From Aureococcus anophagefferens (Eukaryota; Sar; Pelagophyceae; Pelagomonadales; Pelagomonadaceae): 64,000 nt of DNA. Within the stretch, counting starts at the first letter, position 1. Each line of letters begins with the position of its first letter. Made by a program: the position numbers and the translations under genes. Below the pieces are notes generated by a model. The model made no database searches, was not told the DNA's origin, and saw only the letters and a program-made list of their open reading frames with translations. The stretch is from NCBI RefSeq assembly GCF_000186865.1, contig NW_008705561.1, positions 707,168-771,167 of the forward strand, in the 5' to 3' direction. Shown here piece by piece: positions 37,178 to 46,394 of this stretch.

Positions 37178-37802
37178 ATCCTGCGGCGTTGAGCCGCGTA
37201 ATCGCCAAATTTGACCATTTTTGCCTTCAACTTGCATTCAAAATACGCCTCTGGCAAGCCAGCCAGCCAGCCGGGTTTCGACCCGGCCGGAAGCAAGCCG
37301 GCCAGAGAGGCCTAGGGAGACGGGATTGGGCCGGCCGGCTGGACCCAAGCCAGCCGGGCAAAATCGCCGGCCGGTTGCCGTCGGCCTTTAGCCGGCGGGG
37401 CAGGAGGCTACCTAAAAAACAATACCCGACGGCATGCCGGATTTTTGGTGCCGGCGACCGGCGCCCACCCACCCACCTCCCGGCCAATCAGCGAGCTCCT
37501 TTTTCGTTGGTTGCCTTCAAGTTGCCGCGTCGCGCGCCGCTGGTTATCGCTGAATTGCCACACCGCGCGCGCGGGACCGCGCGGCGCCGCAGTTCGACCG
37601 GGAGTCGCCGGTGCCGCTGCGGCAGGAGCCGCCACCGTGCAGCCGCGGGTCAGCCGACGAAAGCCGGGCGCGGCCCGACTCGACGAGGACACCGCCGTGG
37701 CCCATGGCACCTCCTCCCGGCTCCTGGCGCGGCGCGGGATGCGGGACGCGCGCGGCCTCCGCGCGCGCGCGCGCGCGCGTTACAAGTACCCTTTAAGTAC
37801 AC

Positions 37803-37823
37803 GTCGGGTTTTTAAAACCCGAC
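37803..37823. repeat. Small perfect palindrome in the transposon's right end
   Basis: GTCGGGTTT, a TTA centre and AAACCCGAC form a 21-nt perfect hairpin just after a (GC)n run and before the right terminal repeat. Role unknown. Confidence 0.6.
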
Positions 37824-37884
37824 CTCCGGGCCCACCCACCCACTGGGGGATGCCGTCGGATCTTTTGTCCGTGGTCGACTCTCG

Positions 37885-37904
37885 GGCGGGGCACGGTTCT
37901 CTAG
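37885..37904 (-). repeat. Right terminal inverted repeat (20 bp)
   Basis: Exact reverse complement of 35127-35146, followed by the second AGCTCG copy. Confidence 0.9.
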
Positions 37905-37980
37905 AGCTCGCCGACCGCCTCCAACGCTGCGCGCGCGGCCGCCGTGCTCGAGCGCCGACGCGCCGTCGTTGCATCCCGCG

Positions 37981-38142
37981 ATGCCCACGCGCCCCAGTCG
38001 CAAGTCGCGTAACAAAAACAAGAACGGCGACGAAGAAGAAAACGAAATGCTGCGCCTCGCCGCCTCGCGCTGGACCAAGGCCATAGCGCAGGCGCGCGAC
38101 GCGGCGGCGCGCGGCGTCGACCTTGCCGAGGTCGCCAGGCCT

Positions 38143-38174
<32 letters not shown>

Positions 38175-39066
38175 GGTCGCGGCCGCGCCGGCCGCTCCCG
38201 CCGCGCCCGTCGCGCTCTCGAGCGCCGCGACCGGCGGCGCGGAGTCGTTCTGGCTCGCGGCGTCGCCGACGACGACGACGCTCCTCGGGCGGCTCTCGGA
38301 CGTGCAGTCCAAGGGCTCGACGCCGGGCAAGAAGGCGCCGACGCCGGCCAAGGCGAAGCCCGCGACGCCCGCGAAGCCGGCGCCGACGCCCCCGAAGCCC
38401 GCGCCCGCGAAACCGCCCGCGAAATCCCCGCCGAAGCCGAAAACCACGAAACCCCAGCTCGTGGGCAACCCGCTCCTCGTGCTCTGCGACATGAACGGCA
38501 CACTCGTGCACCGGTCCAAAACCGTTCTCCCCGTGAGCGCGAAGGCCGCCGTCGTCGAGAACGGCACGCACTACTACGCCCGCGACCACGCCGAGGACCT
38601 CGTCCAGTTCCTCTGCGACGCGGCGACGCCGAGCGACCCGGCGCGGCGGCGCGTCGTCTTCGCCTTCTACACGTCCATGCGCGAGGCGAACGCGCAGCCC
38701 ATCGCGCGGTACCTCACGCGGGGCAAGCGCGCGGACATGTACGAGCGCAAGTTCAACAAGGACGACGCCTCCGGCGAGAATGCCTGGGACACGATGCGCG
38801 ACCTCCCCAAGGTCTGGGGCACGCCGGCCAAGGCGGCCCACGGCTTCGACGAGACGAACACCTTGGTCATCGACGACACGCACCGCAAGATGCGCGAGTA
38901 CCCGTCGAACGTGCTCGTCGTGCCGACCTACGACGAGGCGACCGTGCGCAAGGGCGGCGACGACGCCCTCGAGTACCTCGCGGCCTACATCGACGCGCTC
39001 CTCGACCACCCGGACGACATCCGCACGGCCGTCGACGACCGACCCTTCGTCGCGCCGAGCTTCTAA
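37981..39066 (+). CDS. FCP1/NIF-like HAD phosphatase
   Basis: 361 residues. After a basic start and a long Pro/Lys/Ala-rich linker (residues 55-155), the C-terminal 200 residues match the FCP1/NIF branch of HAD phosphatases. The catalytic loop is VLCDMNGTLVHRS (nucleophile Asp, second position Asn instead of the common Asp), then FAFYTSMREAN, and the late loop NTLVIDDTHRKMREYPSNVL with two Asp residues. Relatives dephosphorylate the RNA polymerase II tail or other phosphoproteins; the target here is unknown. The Asn at the general acid/base position is unusual. The start is 77 nt from the end of the large transposon, so the element sits in its promoter. Confidence 0.8.
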
Positions 39067-39403
39067 CGGTTCGCGAGGCTGGTGGTGATTTTTGGGAGGC
39101 GGAGGTTACGTTGGGACTCGTGAGTGTGCTGGCAGGAATGGCTCCGCCGGGGCCGCGCACGGGTGCACGGCGCCGGACCCCCGGCCAGCAACAGGGGTGG
39201 TCTCGCTCGTGGCCGCGCAAGACGATCGCTCGTCCGCCCGCCCGCGCCGCCAGGCTCCCGCGACGGACCAACAATACAGAACCGCCTTCGATCTCGCCGC
39301 CAGGCTCCCGCGACGGACGATAGAAAACACGTCGTTGAGTGCGCGCGACAAGGAGAACACGGCGAGCGCGCACAGGCCTTGAGCGCGTGCGGCAACTCGC
39401 GCG
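39067..39403. other. Intergenic stretch with a 24-bp direct repeat
   Basis: 337 nt. The word CGCCGCCAGGCTCCCGCGAC occurs at about 39245 and again 50 nt downstream. No gene supported. It contains the promoter of the HSA-domain gene. Confidence 0.55.
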
Positions 39404-42400
39404 ATGACGCGCGCCTCGAAGCGGAAGGCCGCCGCGCCGGCGCCAGCGCCGCCGCCGAAGCGGCGCACGCGCGGCGCCGCCGCCAAGGACAAGGCCGAGG
39501 CGAAGCCCGCGGAGACGCAGCGCATGTCGACTCGGAAGCGAGGTCGCGCGAAGGAGGAGTCGTCGGAGGAAGAGGAAGAAGATGAGGCCGAGGAAGAGGA
39601 GGAGGCCGAGGAGGAAGAGGACGACGACGAGGAGGAGGCGCCGGAAGCGGCGAAGAAGCCGGCGACGCGCGCGACGCGCGCGTCGACGTCGTCGCGCGAC
39701 GCGTCGCCGCGGCCGCCGGCCAAGGCCGCGCCGACGCCCAAGGCCCAGCCCAAGGCGCCGGCGCCGGCGCCGGCCCCCGCGCCCAAGGCCGCGCCGACGC
39801 CCAAGGCCCAGCCCAAGGCGCCCGCGCCCGCGCCCAAGGGCCGGCGGCGGCGCCCGCCGTCGCGGCGACGGGCCCGACGCCGCGCATGGCCGCCGTCGTC
39901 GCCGCGGCGCCCGCGGCGGCGCCCGCGCCGCCGCCCGCGCAGGCCCAGGCGACGCCGCGCATGGCCGCCGTCGTCGCCGCCGCCGCGCCCGCGCCCGCCG
40001 TCGCCGCCACGGCCGCCGGCGTCGCCGCCGCGCGCGCGCAGCCCGCGGCGCCCGCGGCGCCCGCCAAGGCCGACGCGCCCGAGGTCAAGGTCGAGGGCGC
40101 CGTCGCCGTCAAGGACGAGAAGAAGGACGAGTCCAAGAAGGCCGACGGCGCCGCGTCGGTGACGTCCGCGGCGTCGTCCGTGGGCCAGCAGATGAAGGCC
40201 CTCCAGCTGCGCTGGAACACGGCGTTGGCCAAGCTCCGGCGGCTCCGCCGCGCGGGCTCGTACCGCGGCGCGCTGCCGTCCATGTGCGTCGCGCCGCGCG
40301 CGCGGACGCACGTCGACCACGCGCTCGAGGAGATGCGCTGGCTCGCGACGGACGTCCACGAGGAGCGCAAGTGGAAGGTCGCCGCGGCGAAGCGCCTCGC
40401 GGACGCGTGCGCCGCGGAGATCCTCGCGGCGAAGACGCGGCCCATCTCCGGCGACGGCTTCGCGGCCGGGTCGCTCCAGCGGCGGGCCGCGGACTGCGAC
40501 GCCCTCGCCGCGTCGTTGGACGGCCTGTGCCAGGGCGCGTCCAAGGGCCACTGCGCCCTCGTGGCGCGCTTCGGCAACGAGCGGCTCACGCGGACCGTCG
40601 CCGGCGCTTTGGTCCGCGCCGGCGGCCCCACGGTCGTCGTCTGCTTCGGCGACGAGGCCGAGCGGCGCTGGCGCCGCGCCGTCGCGGGCAACGGCGCCGC
40701 CGTCGCCGCCGCCGGGTCCCCGCCGGCGACGGACGGGCGGCCGCGCGTCGTGCTGATCCGCGCGGACGTCGCGCGGCGGCGGCTGCGCGTCGAGGAGCGC
40801 GCGAAGGCCAAGGCCGAAAAGAAGCGCAAGGCCGAGGAGGCCAAGGCGAACGCCGCCGCGGCGTTGGCCGCCGGCGTCGGCAAGCCGGCGTCGCTCGACG
40901 GCATCGCCCCGTCCGCGCCCGCGCCCGCGCCCGCGCCCGCCGACGACGACGACGACGACGACATGATGGAGGTCGACGTCGACGACGTGCTGGGCCGGGG
41001 CGCCGACGGCGTCGCCTGGGCCTACAGCGTCGTCGACGTGCGCGTGCCGAAGAAGGACCGCAAGGACCTGGCGGCGTCCGCGCCGCTCGCGGCCGCGCTG
41101 CAGTCCCTGGACTCGCACTCCTCGGCCAACCGGCGCGTCATCGTCGCCGCGTGCCCGCACGGCGACGCCGAGGCCCTGGGCTGGGCGGGCCTGCGGGCCT
41201 TCCTCCACCCGGCGGGCGGCGGGCCGGGGGACGCGCTCAAGGCCTTCGAGGCGTCCGCGACCTCCGCGCACGGCGCGCTCCGCGCGCTCGAGCGGAGCGT
41301 GCGCGACCGCTGCGCGTCCTGGGGCGACTTCGACGGCGGCGGCCGCCGCGAGGCGCCCGCCGCCGGGGCGAAGAAGAAGAAGGGCGGCGACCGGCCCGAC
41401 GTCGACCAGCCCGCGGCCTGGGTGTCGTGCGCGCCGACGCAGCAGCAGCACCGCGCCTACGCGCGTCTGGTGAACTGCAACGACGCGAAGCGGGGGCTCT
41501 GCGCGAAGGCGTCGTCCGCCGAGGACGCGGGGCGCGTCGCGGAGACGCTGCGGGCGCTGCGTCTGGTCTGCGCGGGCGCGGAGACGCTCGCGACGGCGGG
41601 CGTCGCGGCGCCCGCGCCCGCGCCGGCGCTCGGCGCGGACGGCATGCCCCTGCCGCCGGAGCCCCCGGGGCCGCCGGGCCTGGGCGGCGCCAAGGTCGAG
41701 GCGCTCGCGGCGCTCGCGGCGCAGTACAAGGGCCTGGGCAAGCGGCTGCTCGTGCTCTGCTCGCTGCCGGAGGCGCTCGAGGCCGTCGGCGACGTGCCGG
41801 GCGTCTTGGGCGGCGGCGCGGCCTACTCGCCGGCGACGCACGACGCCCTCGTGGACGCCTTCGACGCCGGCGACGCGCACGCGTGCGTCGCGCTCTCCGG
41901 CCGCGCCTTCGCGACCTACGAGCGCGCGCTCAAGGCGCCGCGCAGGGCAGCACAAGAGAGCGAAATTCCCAACTTCAAAGGCTCATATCTCGGCCGTTTT
42001 CCACTCGTTTCGGCTGATTTTTGGACGAGCGATCATCTCTCGGAACGGTCTCGAAGCGTGGATGCTTTTTCCGGAACGCGCGCGCGCGGAACACTCACGT
42101 TGAAGCGACGTTGAATCACCCTTGTGCTGCCCAGGCGCCGCGCGTCGACGCGGTCGTCGTCTTCGACGAGGACTGGTGCGCGTGCCCGAAGCGGTGCCCC
42201 GCGGACTGGCTCCAGCGGCTCCAGCGCGACCTGGCGGACCAGGCGGCGCGGTCGGCGTCGCCGTCGAAGAAGAAGAAGGCGGGCGACGCGCCCGCGCCGC
42301 TGCCGGCGTACCGCTTGGTCGTCGCGGGCACGCTCGACGCCGCGCGCTTCGACGCGTCGCGCGCGGCGCCGGGCGACTGGGCCGGCGACGGCGGCGCGCT

Positions 42401-43856
42401 CGCCGCCGTGAAGGCGTCGCTGGGCGCGCGGCTCGGCGTCGTCGCGACGTGCGACGCGAACTCGACGCGCTGGGGCGGTCTGGTCGCGCTCGCGGGCACG
42501 GCGCTCGGCAAGTCGGACGACGACGACGCGCCGCTCCTCCTCGGGGGCACGCTGCCCGACGCGGCGGCCGTGGGCCGCGTCGCCGCGAAGATCGACAAGG
42601 CGACGCGGCGCGCGGAGATGGCGCGCGCGTCCCGGAGCCAGCTTCCGGCGGTCGCGGACGACGACGTCGCCATGGAGGAGGAGGCACGGGAGGGCGACGC
42701 GGACCTCTTCTACGCCGCGCTCGACGAGGGCGACCGCGCGCCGGGCGCGCTGAGCGTGCCTCTGGCGCTCGAGGGGCCCTTCGACCTGTCCGTCGCGCGC
42801 CTGCCCTTGCGGGACGCCGCGGGCCTCGTGCACAACCCGGAGTGGCTGCGGAGCTGCCGCGTGGAGACGCTGAACCGGCGCGTCCGCTACGCGGCGGCCG
42901 TCGGGTCCCTGGGCCGGCGCCACGGCAAGAAGTCGAAGCGGCTGGACCCGCCGCCGTGGATCCACTGCAAGACGGCGACGTCGCCGCGGCACCGGAGCGA
43001 CTCGACGCTCGCCGCGGGCCGCAAGGACTCGCGGTCCGGCTCCCACGGGAGCCAGCGGAGCCCGCGGGCCAGCGACGACGCCGCGCGGGCCAAGGACGCG
43101 GCGCAGGCCGTCGGGCCCGAGGCCTACGCGCGGTGCCTCGACCGCGTCTGGACGCGCGACGACCAGTGGGAGAGCCGCATGCCCCAGGAGCACAGCGGCC
43201 GCGACAAGGACGCGCGGCCCATGGGGCCCCGGAGCTTCCTCGCGTACCTGGGGGGCTTCGGCGCGCGGATCCCGACGACGGGCGCGGCGAAGGACGCGGG
43301 CGCGGCGCCCGCGCCGCCGGCGGAGTCCTTCGCCGCGCGGCTGAAGACGCAGCACGCGGCGCTGAGCCTGCTCGTCGCGACGGTCGAGAAGCACCGGGGC
43401 TCGGAGCCGCCGGACCCGGTCATGGCCGCCGCGGACAAGGCCGCGGCCGCGGCGCCGCCCCTCGAGCCGCAGCCCGACTTCGAGGACCAGGCCGCCTTCG
43501 ACGCCTTCTTCAAGGAGCGGGGGCTCGACACGCCGGACACCATCCTGGAGCGCGCGCGCGCGGACAAGGCCGCCAAGGCCGCCAAGGACGCGGAGGCGAA
43601 GAAGCTCGAGGAGGCCGCCAAGGCCAAGGAGGCCGCGGCGGCCGACGCGGCGGCGAACGACGCGCTCGAGAAGCAGCGCGAGAAGGCCATCGCGGCGCTC
43701 AAGGCCCGCAAGGCCGAGGAGGAGCGGGCGGAGGCGAAGCGCGTCGCCGACGAGAAGAAGCGCCTCGAGGAGGCCCGGGCGAAGAAGGCCGCGGCGGCCC
43801 AGGCGAAGAAGGACGCCGAGGGCGACGTCGTCATGGGCGACGCGCCGGCGAAGTAG
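39404..43856 (+). CDS. HSA-domain protein with degenerate SNF2 helicase (p400/EAF1-like)
   Basis: About 1,416 residues. It has a basic and acidic low-complexity start, an Ala/Pro/Lys repeat region, then an HSA domain near 40290-40420 (HVDHALEEMRWLATDVHEER, KWKVAAAKRLA). HSA domains bind actin and Arp subunits in NuA4, SWR1 and INO80 complexes. What follows has the layout of a SNF2 ATPase but lost motifs: GNERLTRTVAG for the Walker A loop, VVDVRVPK for DEAH, VIVAACP for TGTP, then VVVFDEDW and YRLVVAGTLD as in the second lobe. A long charged helical tail ends the protein. Splicing 41934 to 42135 removes introner copy 3 in phase 0. The frame shifts once near 39840 in repetitive GC DNA (small intron or indel). 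A chromatin scaffold role is inferred. Confidence 0.75.
39720..39840 (+). repeat. Short coding tandem repeat (KAAPTPKAQPKAPAPAP)
   Basis: A roughly 60-nt unit encoding AAPTPKAQPKAPAPAP occurs twice. The reading frame change of the HSA gene falls at its downstream edge, which makes an indel or alignment error likely. Confidence 0.6.
41943..42134 (+). mobile_element. Introner element copy 3 (192 nt), sense orientation
   Basis: Exact 8-bp target duplication GCGCCGCG at 41935-41942 and 42135-42142. Ends are CAGGGCAGCACAAG and CTTGTGCTGCCCAG; both carry the same C/G change relative to copies 1 and 2, so they still pair. The intron removed is 41935-42134 (200 nt), GC donor from the target and CAG acceptor from the element, phase 0. 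The interior is nearly identical to copy 2. Confidence 0.93.
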
Positions 43857-43956
43857 GCGCGGGGGGCGCTCAGCTTCGCTACTATGGCGCGCGGGGTGGA
43901 CGGGGGGCGATCGCGAGATACCGCGAGCGCGCTGGGGGGTGCGGGCAACGGGGGTC

Positions 43957-44819
43957 TCAGAAGATCGCGTCCGCGAGCGCGGCCATGAGCGGGCAGTCGG
44001 AGAAGTCCTCGAAGTCCGCGACGAAGAAGAGCGCGTCGCCCTTGAAGTCGAAGCCGCCCTCGCCCGGCGGGGGCATGGCGACGGCCTCCTCGTCGTAGAA
44101 GGCGACGTCGTCGTCGACGAGGCCGATGATGACGGACTTGGGCGAGCCGTGGTCCCCGCGCGCGCGGACGGCGGACTTGGGCGTCCGCGGCGCCTTCTTC
44201 TCGCGGCGCGCGCGGCCGTTCGTCGCCGGCCGGAAGGCCTTGGACAGCTGGCTCGGGTCCGCGGGCTTGAGGGCGACGGGCTTGATGACGACGCTCTTCA
44301 GGAGGGGCGTGAAGCCGTAGGCCCGCGCGGCGCCGCCGCCGGCCGCGCCGTCGAGCGCCGAGAGGCCCGCGCGGAGCAGGTCCATCTCCGCGCGCACGCG
44401 CCGCGCGGCGCCGTCGAGGTTCACGAACGCGGCCATGGCGCCGGCGCCGACGATGGCCGTCCGCCGCTTGAGGAAGAGGGCCGCGTCGCGCGACACCTGC
44501 GCGCGCGCGCCGCGTCGCGCGCGCGCGCGCGCGCGCGCGCGGCGGCGGGCGGCGCGCGCGCCCCGGCCCCGGGGCGGACGCCGCGGCGCGCGACGCCCAT
44601 GGAGCGCTCCAGGCGCTGGCTGAGGGCCTCGCCCCCGGCCTCCTTGGCGGCGCGGTCCGCGAACTCGCGCACGAGGTCGTCGCGCGCGCACGTGAGGCTC
44701 TCGAGGAGGTTCTCCTCGCGGCGCAGCTTCGACTCCCAGTAGAGGCCCCCGCTGAGGCAGCTCGCGAGCGTGCGGATCCCCTCGGTCGTCCCCGCGGTCG
44801 TGTCCCCGGAGCAGCCCAT
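43957..44819 (-). CDS. Unknown protein with MGC acylation start, two exons
   Basis: Exon 1 is 44819 to 44580 and exon 2 is 44496 to 43957, giving 259 residues. The start MGCSGDTTAG fits N-myristoylation at Gly2 with palmitoylation at Cys3, which would anchor it to a membrane. Exon 1 is helical (LYWESKLRREENLLESLT). Exon 2 has LKRRTAIVGAGAMAAFVNLDGAARRVR, a basic linker and an acidic end with FDFKGDALFFVADFEDF. The intron, 83 nt on the minus strand (44579 to 44497), is a (GC)n-rich stretch starting GTCCGC and ending CGCAG; a second in-phase GT donor lies at 44594. No family recognised. Confidence 0.6.
44497..44579 (-). other. GC-dinucleotide-rich intron
   Basis: 83-nt GT-AG intron consisting largely of alternating GC, including about 28 consecutive alternating bases. 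Phase 0 at both sides. Z-DNA-prone and a likely site of assembly length error. Confidence 0.65.
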
Positions 44820-44965
44820 CGTCGTGCCTTCGCGGGTCGCGCGGATCGAGGGCAGCCGGGGGAAAACTGAAACCATGAAGTTTTGTCTTTGAGAACCCCC
44901 GGCCAACTTCCCGGCCGACGCGTCGCCCACCATGGCCGCGTGGCAGCGCCGGGAGTTTTAAAAAG

Positions 44966-46264
44966 CTATTCCCGGGCGACCGCGTCGCCACGTGCGTCGC
45001 CCACCATGGCCGCGTGGAAGCGCTTGGGATCGCCGTCGTGCTCGACGATGAGGCTCGCGATGACGCCGGCGAGCGCGTCGTTGATGCCCGGCGCGCACCA
45101 GTGCTGGCAGTCCTGCTGGAGCCGCTGGCCCTTCTTGTTCTCGACCGCCGGGGAAACGTGGGCCGCGCCGACGTCGTAGAGCATGTCGCCGCCCAAAACC
45201 GCCAGGGGCAGCTTCATCGCTCGCACCCGCGCCAACGCAAGCTCCCGCTCCGAGGGGCACACGTGACCGCGGCAGCCGGGCTCGACGCCGTGCGTGTAGT
45301 TCGCCGCGCCGATGGAGTAGTCGCCGTGGGAGCAGGGCTCCTTGCCCGTGCTCATGGTGGCGCCGCTGTGGTCGGGGCCGAAGTAGTGGGGCACGTTCGG
45401 CGCGAGCGCGATGGGCCACGCGGCCCGCGTCGCGTCCACGGCGATCTCCGCGATGGCCGCGTGGGCCGCGTCGAGGCCCGCGGCCTCCAACGTACCGTTG
45501 ATGTGGTGCATCGTCGGCCGGTGGACGCAGATGTCGGCGCCGCCGCAATCTTGGAAGAGCAGCTTGGCCATGTTCGAGGGGGGCTGCACATACCAATAGT
45601 CCTCGAAGCCCCGGAGCTTGATGAAGCCGCCGCCCGCCAACTTCAGCGAGATGGGTTTCCCCTGGCCCGGCTGGTCCCAGCCCGCGGCCCACGCTTGCTC
45701 CCATTCGTCCAGGCCGTGGCCACCCCTGGTCCAGACCGCGCGCTCGTCCACCGGCAGGCCCTCGACCTCGGCCCGCCAACCCGGCCCCTCGGGGTGCTCT
45801 ACGCGGCCCCGCAGCGCCGGCGGGATCGCGCACGCGAACGCGGCGAACAGCTGCCGCGCGGTGCTGTCGCCGCAGATCCAGAGCCGCCGCCCGCCGCTCA
45901 GGATGCGGTCGAGCGCCGCCGCGTCAAACGCGCGGAGCGCGCACGCGTCGGGCTCGAGGACGACGTGCGCGTTCGCGTAGCGCGCGTTCGCCCGCGCGCG
46001 CGGCGCCTTAAGCGGGTCGTCGCGGACCCACGACCAGGCGCCCACGTCGCGGCCGCAGGCGTGCGGTTCGTTCTCGGCGAGGCAGGTCAAGTTTCCGTAG
46101 GGCATCCGGCGATTCGCGAGGACCTCGCTCGTCCACTCCGCCTCGCTCAGACCGCGGAAGCGCCCTCGCAACGCGCCCGGCAAAAAGTCCTCGACGCGAC
46201 TGAAGCAGGGCCTCGCGTCGAGCACGTGGCAGAGCAGGACAGCCGCGAGCCGGCGCGCGTCCAT
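44966..46264 (-). CDS. TBL/PMR5-like PC-esterase (putative polysaccharide O-acetyltransferase)
   Basis: 432 residues from MDARRLAAVLLCHVL, a signal-peptide-like start; an in-frame extension to 46354 lacks such a leader. The PC-esterase signature is present: GDS in WICGDSTARQLF (about residue 142) and the C-terminal D-x2-H-W-C-x-P-G as QQDCQHWCAPG (about 390), together the Ser and Asp/His of the catalytic triad. Eight or more cysteines fit a secreted or Golgi-lumen enzyme. Plant relatives O-acetylate cell-wall polysaccharides; in a pelagophyte the target may be extracellular polysaccharide, which is inference. One possible N-glycosylation site is NLT near residue 59. Confidence 0.75.
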   Translation of the reverse strand: MDARRLAAVLLCHVLDARPCFSRVEDFLPGALRGRFRGLSEAEWTSEVLANRRMPYGNLTCLAENEPHACGRDVGAWSWVRDDPLKAPRARANARYANAHVVLEPDACALRAFDAAALDRILSGGRRLWICGDSTARQLFAAFACAIPPALRGRVEHPEGPGWRAEVEGLPVDERAVWTRGGHGLDEWEQAWAAGWDQPGQGKPISLKLAGGGFIKLRGFEDYWYVQPPSNMAKLLFQDCGGADICVHRPTMHHINGTLEAAGLDAAHAAIAEIAVDATRAAWPIALAPNVPHYFGPDHSGATMSTGKEPCSHGDYSIGAANYTHGVEPGCRGHVCPSERELALARVRAMKLPLAVLGGDMLYDVGAAHVSPAVENKKGQRLQQDCQHWCAPGINDALAGVIASLIVEHDGDPKRFHAAMVGDARGDAVARE

Positions 46265-46394
46265 GCCGCCGGGCTGCCAGGAATCATGATGCTCGCTCGG
46301 CTCGATCAAAACTTCAAGCACGCACGTTGAACCAGGCGCCACTAGCTGCGCCACCCCTCCGGCGACGTACGAGTTCGACAGAAGAACGCGCGCA

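Larger units (their letters stand above)
35127..37904. mobile_element. 2.78-kb non-autonomous foldback DNA transposon
   Basis: Perfect 20-bp terminal inverted repeats CTAGAGAACCGTGCCCCGCC (35127-35146) and its reverse complement (37885-37904), flanked by a 6-bp direct repeat AGCTCG (35121-35126, 37905-37910). Inside, in order: a GGCC/CCGG-rich subterminal block, a 166-bp tandem array, a 774-bp inverted repeat around an 80-nt loop, a second CCGG-rich block, and a GC-rich tail with a (GC)n run. Open frames inside are mirror images of each other and encode no recognisable transposase. The element lies between the ATGs of PAP2 and the FCP1-like gene. Superfamily is not assigned; a TA duplication with shorter ends is the alternative reading. 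Confidence 0.85.

Noticed and set aside
35127..37904. Polinton or virus-derived element, because of the 6-bp duplication
   Set aside because: Far too short, and no polymerase, integrase, capsid or ATPase frame is present.
43450..43860. Separate coiled-coil gene at the end of the HSA gene
   Set aside because: The frame is continuous from the introner junction to the stop and no promoter gap exists; charged helical tails are common in chromatin scaffolds.
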